Below, one piece after another: positions 8,649-12,883 of a stretch of 12,883 bases of DNA (the first letter of the stretch is position 1; every line of letters starts with the position of its first letter). Origin of the DNA: Monosiga brevicollis MX1 (taxonomy: Eukaryota > Opisthokonta > Choanoflagellata > Craspedida > Salpingoecidae). A program made the position numbers and the translations under genes. The stretch spans positions 18,649 through 31,531 of the forward strand of contig NW_001865086.1 in the NCBI RefSeq assembly GCF_000002865.3, read 5' to 3'. Under the pieces are notes generated by a model. That model was not told where the DNA came from and made no database searches. It saw only the letters and a program-made list of their open reading frames with translations.

Positions 8649-11600
8649 CTGTGTGGGCACGTGCACCAAGTCAGTACTGTGGTGAGAACCCTCTCTGAAA
8701 TCGGCAAGGAAGCGGCACTGAATGGCAGCCGAAAGACAAGAGCCTGCGTGCGCACAAACCGTCGAGAAGGTAGGCGGTGATGATGTTGCTGACAATGTTT
8801 ACGATAAAGAGCATGTAGACCACAAAGAAAACTCGAGCCGCACGCGAGGTGGCTGCAACATGTCCTTGCTGTCAAGGGGCAAGGCAAAAGAGAGCGGAGC
8901 ACATACGGGCACACGTGCAGCAAAACGAGAGAGATGAGCGAGCGCAGTGTGCTGACATCGCGACGAAAGGAAAGCCAAAAAATGAACAGATATATGTGGA
9001 GTCGGTCAGCGGGGAACACACCATGATGAACTGCCAGTTATTGACAATCATGAGCGCAAAGAGGGTATAGTATGAGTAGAGAATGTTATCAAAGCTCATG
9101 AGCTGGTAAAAGCCGGGGACATCGGCGCCCATGTCATAGGCACTCCCACACTCGGCACCACACTCGGAGGTGGTATTGGAAAAGGCCAGCATGCCGATGA
9201 TGGCGTAAGAGTAGAAGATCAGCAGGAGGGCAATGACGTAGTGGCCCAAGCGACCCACAAGAAAGACCATGGTCTGCAGCACCTGCCGCATGGACTTGCG
9301 CAGGCGGAAGAGTCGGAAAAGGCGCAGCGCACGGTAGATGGTGGCGTGGGTACCCAAGCTGTCGGGTTGAACCCATTGTTGGATAAAGCCGGACAGAGAG
9401 ACGATAACGATGAGAAAGTCAAAGCAATTCCAGGTCGAGCGAAAATAAGCACGGGGGCCCCAGTGGAGGATCTTGCACGCTGCTTCGACCACGTAGATGG
9501 CAAAGAAAATGTAGGTCGGCGTGGAGGCGCGATTACTGTCGTTGTTCAGGGAGGCGGTCACCACGACGTAGAGCATGTTGGCAACGATGGTCAGCTGGAT
9601 CATAAACTCAAACAGGGCCGTATCCACAAAGGCCAGGTTGATGGAAAACGTGCGTCGGCTGCGGTATTCTTGGAGAATGGTGCTCCATTCGGTGCGTGGC
9701 ATGTCCGTCTTGCTAGCGAGTGTTGCGCGTGGATCTAGCTGCCAGCGCAGCGTCAATGCCGTATACAACTGAGGGCGGTGGGGGAGGAAGACAGGCAGTC
9801 CAAAAAAAAGGTATGAGCTGAGGGGCGCAATGCATAAAGTGCCAGGTCAAAATTGAGCTCGGTCAAAGCAGGGTGCTTTTCTGACCTGGTAAAAGGCGTT
9901 GAGAGAGATGCCGGGCTTGTCGGACGCGGCCATGCCAACCTCGCTTTGGCTTATCTGGCTGAGGTATTCAAAGTGCAAATTGATGGTCTTGGGTTTGTCG
10001 GCGAGGCCAGGTTGCAGCTGGGCCATAAATTCACTGAAGGTGTCAGCCGAGATGCGCTCAGTCTCATAGTCGTCCATCAACGGCTGATCACGGTCGGCGG
10101 CCTCTGGTGTCAAATGCGGAGCGGTGGGGGCAGTGGCGCCACCATTGGCTTGGGCACGAAGGCGTTGCACATGGACCAGCATGGCAAAGGCTCGCCGCAG
10201 GCCACGACGTTCGTGCACAAGCATCCTCTGAAATTTGTCCTTTTCAATATCCGAGAAGGTATTGTAAACGACGGCCAAGAAAAGGCTGAGTATAAAGTAG
10301 ACGCCGAAAAACTGGAAGGCGTGATGCGGGGGGGGAACGGCGGGTGCAACACAGGAATGAGTGGATGGTGAGAGATGCATGTAGCATGGTGCGTGAGGTG
10401 CTGGCTCTGGGTTGCATGCGTGTTGAAGGCGTACCATGTACAGGACGAAGAAGATGCCGGCACTGCGGTCGTTGTGAAAGGCGAACAGGCTGACATCGGG
10501 GTAATTGGCGGTGGTAATGGCGACAAAGAGGCTGACGAAGGACTCATCAAAGCTGGAAAAGTAAGGATCGCCGTTTGACTTTTGATTGTGAAAGAGCTTG
10601 GTGGGCGAAAAGTACTGGTAAGATATCTGTCGGGGGCATTGAGTCGTGAGGCGTCGCACGCGTGTGTGAGTGCCAGCGTAAAGCTGACGGACACTGCCGC
10701 CATATTTCGCGCTCCATAGCTCCTGCCCAGCTTTGAAGCATCGAGGAGGTGGCAAGACGTACCACGGCGCAGACGAGGATGTAAACGAGGAGGAGCATAA
10801 ACATGTCGACGACACCGACTGAGGTGTTGAAAATGCGCAAGACGACGCGACGGATGCTGGCGGCATAATAGGCGTCCACCAAAAATAAGGGCCGCACCTA
10901 AGAGCGCCACATCGAGTGGTGTGCGCGTTTACCAGAAGATGAGGGGTTGCCGCGCGTGTAGCAAGATCGTGGGACACGGGAAAGGATGGGCAATCGAGAT
11001 TGGGCCCCGGAGCACGGGTGGGCTTGTCGAGACGGTGAAAGGGGGCGTACCATGCGAAAGGGACGAATGTGGTCGGTACTAAAGCTGGTAAAGATGTCAG
11101 TAAAGATGGCTACCAAGCCAACGAGGCGGAGTTGATTGCCGCGGTGGCTGAGCCAGCGGCGAAAGCCGCCCGAGGCTTGAGCACGGTGATAAGCGTCCCA
11201 GACAAAAAAGAGCATGAGGACGAGTTCAACGGCGATGGGGACGCCGTTGGGAATGTCGGTAAAGACGGCCGGCTTTTCGATGAGGGCGAGGAGCAGGAGT
11301 AGCGTGGCGGCAATCAGCTCAAACCACTTGAACAGGTTGTACCGAGACATGTGGATGAGGGCAAAGGAGCGCTGGTGAGCAACGCTGACGGGATGGTGTT
11401 GGTATTTGAGATAGTATCGGCCTTCCAAGAGGAGGATGACGGCGTGGTCGCGGTAGGCGTCGGCGGCTGCCAAGGGATTGGTGCGTTCAAGTTGGGCAAG
11501 GCGTTGCTGCTCGAGATCCACGGCGTGGCGCTGATCGCCGAAAAACTCGCTGAGTGTGTCCATGCCAGGCAGCATACCCGAAGCTTGCCCATCGGCGCTG

Positions 11601-11767
11601 TCCGCGGGAGCGCCTAGGTTGGAACCATCCCCAGTTGGCGGAAGGAGCGGGGCCTGGTCCTGGTGTGGCTCTGCCACGCTCTCATCAGCAGCTAGCGGCA
11701 GAGCTTCGGCCAAATGGGCGCCATCCTCATCCGTTTCAGACGTGGCCAGCAGTCCCTCGGTTGACAT
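7744..11767 (-). CDS. Two-pore cation channel (TPC)
   Basis: Endolysosomal cation channel with two six-helix repeats, working as a dimer. Exons in transcript order: 11767-11051, 10897-10763, 10626-10435, 10311-9886, 9768-9022, 8868-8760, 8648-7744; all joins have GT/AG borders and matching phase, giving 1076 residues. The ATG has A at -3. A TGA at 11899-11897 lies in frame upstream with no other ATG between, so this start is firm unless the leader is spliced. Domain I covers about residues 147-372 and domain II about 535-775, joined by a cytosolic linker with degenerate EF-hand-like helices. Matches to animal TPC1 include FLVDxxxxxxxRR, the filter TTANYPDV, the post-S6 segment FSDIEKDKF and the domain II filter VNNWQ. 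Filter asparagines 733-734 match those linked to sodium selectivity in human TPC2. The C-terminal tail of about 300 residues is unusually long. Confidence 0.95.
8760..9636 (-). other. TPC domain II (S1-S6, pore 2, voltage sensor)
   Basis: S1 is about residues 538-560, S2 575-592, S3 603-620, S4 634-650, S5 about 665-687, filter 731-736 and S6 about 750-775. S4 carries R636, R639, R642, R645, R647 and K648. The luminal loop between S5 and the filter has cysteines 693 and 697 in ECGAEC, which could pair, and an NTT glycosylation sequon at 688-690. S6 is split over exons 9768-9022 and 8868-8760 and ends AYLLDAF. Confidence 0.92.
9637..10239 (-). other. TPC cytosolic linker between domains I and II
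   Basis: About residues 373-534. It starts with a basic helix (HERRGLRRAFAM) that resembles the post-S6 helix of animal TPCs, then a low-complexity Ala/Pro segment (GGATAPTAPHLTPEAADRD). Two helix-loop-helix-like stretches around ISADTFSEFM and ISLNAFYQ follow. They sit where plant TPCs have calcium-binding EF hands, but I see no intact DxDxDG loop, as in animal TPCs. The end LDPRATLASK leads into domain II. Confidence 0.65.
10240..11329 (-). other. TPC domain I (S1-S6, pore 1)
   Basis: S1 is about residues 147-165, S2 176-196, S3 213-229, S4 about 234-252, S5 about 266-284, filter 322-329 (TTANYPDV) and S6 about 341-372. The S4-S5 junction reads SIRRVVLRIF (253-262), where animal TPC1 has GVRRNLRQIF; basic residues there form the PI(3,5)P2 site in animal TPCs. 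The S6 end NTFSDIEKDKF aligns with DTFNDIEKRKF. Confidence 0.92.
11642..11659 (-). promoter_or_regulatory. Dileucine lysosomal sorting motif in TPC N-terminus (DQAPLL)
   Basis: Residues 37-42 read D-Q-A-P-L-L, the [DE]xxxL[LI] signal that adaptor complexes recognise for endosome and lysosome delivery. Plant and animal TPCs use N-terminal dileucines of this kind. It is encoded in the first exon, in the acidic disordered N-terminus ahead of S1. Confidence 0.6.
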
Positions 11768-11952
11768 GATGCCCGTGCAGTTTGAGCGCACACGTGAGAC
11801 GTTGAAACGTTGGGTGCGGGGTCTCCTAAGCTGAAGAGCGCAGAGCGGGATGAGGAAAAGGAGAAGAAAAAGAAGAAGGGGGGCCGGGGCTATCAATCAG
11901 TCCAAGGTCATTCCCCGATCAACATACCCATGGGCATCAGCGGCAACCACAT

Positions 11953-12023
11953 CAGCAGCAGCAGCAGCGGTAGCAGTAGCAGTAGCAGTAGCAGCGGTAG
12001 CGGTAGCAGTAGCAGTAGCAGCC
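11953..12023. repeat. (AGC/AGT/GGT)n trinucleotide array
   Basis: About 24 triplets of agc mixed with agt and ggt. It lies 185-256 nt upstream of the TPC start on its non-coding side. Read on the plus strand it would give polyserine, but no gene supports that. Confidence 0.95.
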
Positions 12024-12135
12024 AGGTGAAGCGACAGGGCTATAGAATGTGCGTCCGCAGCTCTGCCACTGAAAAAAAGGGATCAACCCCCCGTGAGCCA
12101 ACGAACGCAGCAAGCAAGCACGCTTCTCCGCCCCC

Positions 12136-12160
12136 CACACACACACGCACACACACACAT
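12136..12160. repeat. (CA)n microsatellite
   Basis: About 12 CA units with one cg interruption, preceded by a C6 run. Confidence 0.95.
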
Positions 12161-12289
12161 GTATAAACGGAAGGCTGAGGCGGTTCATCAAGCCATGAAG
12201 CCAGTGGTACGTACCAACCAACGGCTGCGCGCGCACACGGCCCCGTCGAGACGATGAAGAGGACGACGACGTGAGCTGCCGTAAAATAC

Positions 12290-12311
12290 GAGAGAGCGAG
12301 AGAGAGAGAGA
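12290..12311. repeat. (GA)n microsatellite
   Basis: About 10 GA units with one gc interruption. A second purine stretch (gaagggaagagggagagg type) lies at 12497-12521. Confidence 0.9.
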
Positions 12312-12650
12312 TGTGGTGTGCGTTCTCATGCAGAGACACTATCAATCTGACAGTTTTGGCCAACGGAAAGTATAACGTATATCCAGAGATGGGGTGGTGG
12401 CGTGGACGTTTGGCCAGAGAGGTGTGCGTGGTTGTTGTTTTTTCTGTTGATGATTTGCTGGGCCAACTCACCGTCTTTTTGTCAGACAAAATGAGACGAA
12501 GGGAAGAGGGAGAGGGAGAGGGTAAAAGTGAGATATGTTTAGAGATATGAACAGGCAGGGGATGTGAGTACACGGGAAAACAAAGGCAAGAACAGGGAGA
12601 GAGAGGCGAAAAAGGATGTATCCAGAGAGACAAACATTTCACCAATTCAA

Positions 12651-12789
12651 CCCTCTCTCTTCTCTCTCTCTCTCTCTCTCTCCCTCTAGATCACCAGCAA
12701 ATCTCTCCCTCTCTCTAAATCTCTCTCTCTCTCTAAATCTCTCTCTCTCTCTCTCTCTCTCACCTCTCTCGATCCCGAGCATAATATCT

Positions 12790-12837
<48 letters not shown>

Positions 12838-12883
12838 AAACTCTCTCTCTCTCTCTCTAAAACTCTCTCTCTCTCTCTCTTCT
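12651..12883. repeat. Long interrupted (CT)n array running off the window
   Basis: Over 230 nt of CT repeats, broken by short inserts such as taaat and taaaa that recur between CT blocks of 12-40 nt. Only 12685-12704 and 12768-12788 hold less repetitive sequence. The array continues to the last base, so its true length is unknown. Confidence 0.95.

Larger units (their letters stand above)
11768..12883. other. TPC upstream region, no gene supported
   Basis: On the minus strand the 100 nt before the start are pyrimidine-rich (ctt/ctc), consistent with a leader. The remainder is a series of microsatellites listed separately. Open frames across it on both strands encode only low-complexity Ser, Cys/Tyr or Leu/Ser-rich text from the repeats. 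A tataaa-like sequence on the plus strand at 12162-12167 has no gene to serve. Confidence 0.6.

Noticed and set aside
9241-9738. 165-codon plus-strand open frame
   Set aside because: It lies opposite TPC domain II exon 9022-9768, whose codons and protein match are convincing; this is an antisense shadow.
9853-10371. 172-codon plus-strand open frame
   Set aside because: Mostly antisense to the TPC linker exon 9886-10311, with no recognisable protein features.
11768-11896. Hydrophobic N-terminal extension of the TPC resembling a signal peptide
   Set aside because: It begins at a TTG with no ATG, directly after an in-frame TGA at 11899-11897; the leucines come from a pyrimidine-rich leader.
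11810-12166. Plus-strand frame encoding a polyserine protein
   Set aside because: The serines come only from the AGC/AGT array, and the rest resembles no protein.
12040-12645. 201-codon minus-strand open frame upstream of the TPC
   Set aside because: Its text is repeat-derived Leu/Ser/Cys/Val runs from CA, GA and CT tracts; no domain or splice support.

Overview
The window is nuclear DNA from an intron-rich eukaryote. It holds three spliced protein-coding genes whose exon joins I could build by hand from GT/AG borders, codon phase and protein similarity. The introns are short (53-267 nt), the coding exons are moderately GC-rich, and the introns and flanks are full of simple repeats (ACGC, CA, CT/GA, AGC). 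A compact genome of a unicellular holozoan such as a choanoflagellate fits well, because the two-pore channel looks animal-like. This is an inference, and I do not name a species.

Layout. (1) 175-5467, plus strand: the 3' part of a phosphoinositide 3-kinase gene, 18 visible exons. It has an unrecognised N-terminal segment, a degenerate FYVE-like zinc finger with all four CxxC pairs, a PIK helical region and a class III (Vps34)-like catalytic domain with DRH and DFG motifs. A Ser/Pro/Asp-rich insertion of about 265 residues sits in the N-lobe, and a run of seven G at 3137-3143 breaks the reading frame. (2) 6139-7166, plus strand: mitochondrial acyl carrier protein, five exons, complete, preceded by a short in-frame upstream ORF. 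(3) 11767-7744, minus strand: a two-pore cation channel (TPC), seven exons, 1076 residues, complete. It carries a DxxxLL sorting motif, a domain I filter TTANYPDV, a domain II filter VNNW and an arginine-rich S4 in domain II. The ACP and TPC genes converge across 577 nt at 7167-7743.

The rest is flank: 5468-6138 between the kinase and ACP (3' UTR, CT tract, ACP leader) and 11768-12883 upstream of the channel. The latter contains AGC/AGT, CA, GA and finally a long interrupted CT array running off the end; I see no convincing gene there.

Functional links. A PI3K makes PI3P, which is the precursor of PI(3,5)P2, and PI(3,5)P2 opens animal TPCs on endolysosomes. The two genes could act in one endosomal pathway, but neighbourhood in a eukaryote is weak evidence and the genes lie on opposite strands. 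I found no clearly undescribed system. The most unusual features are the kinase's domain architecture and N-lobe insertion, and the channel's voltage-sensor arginines.
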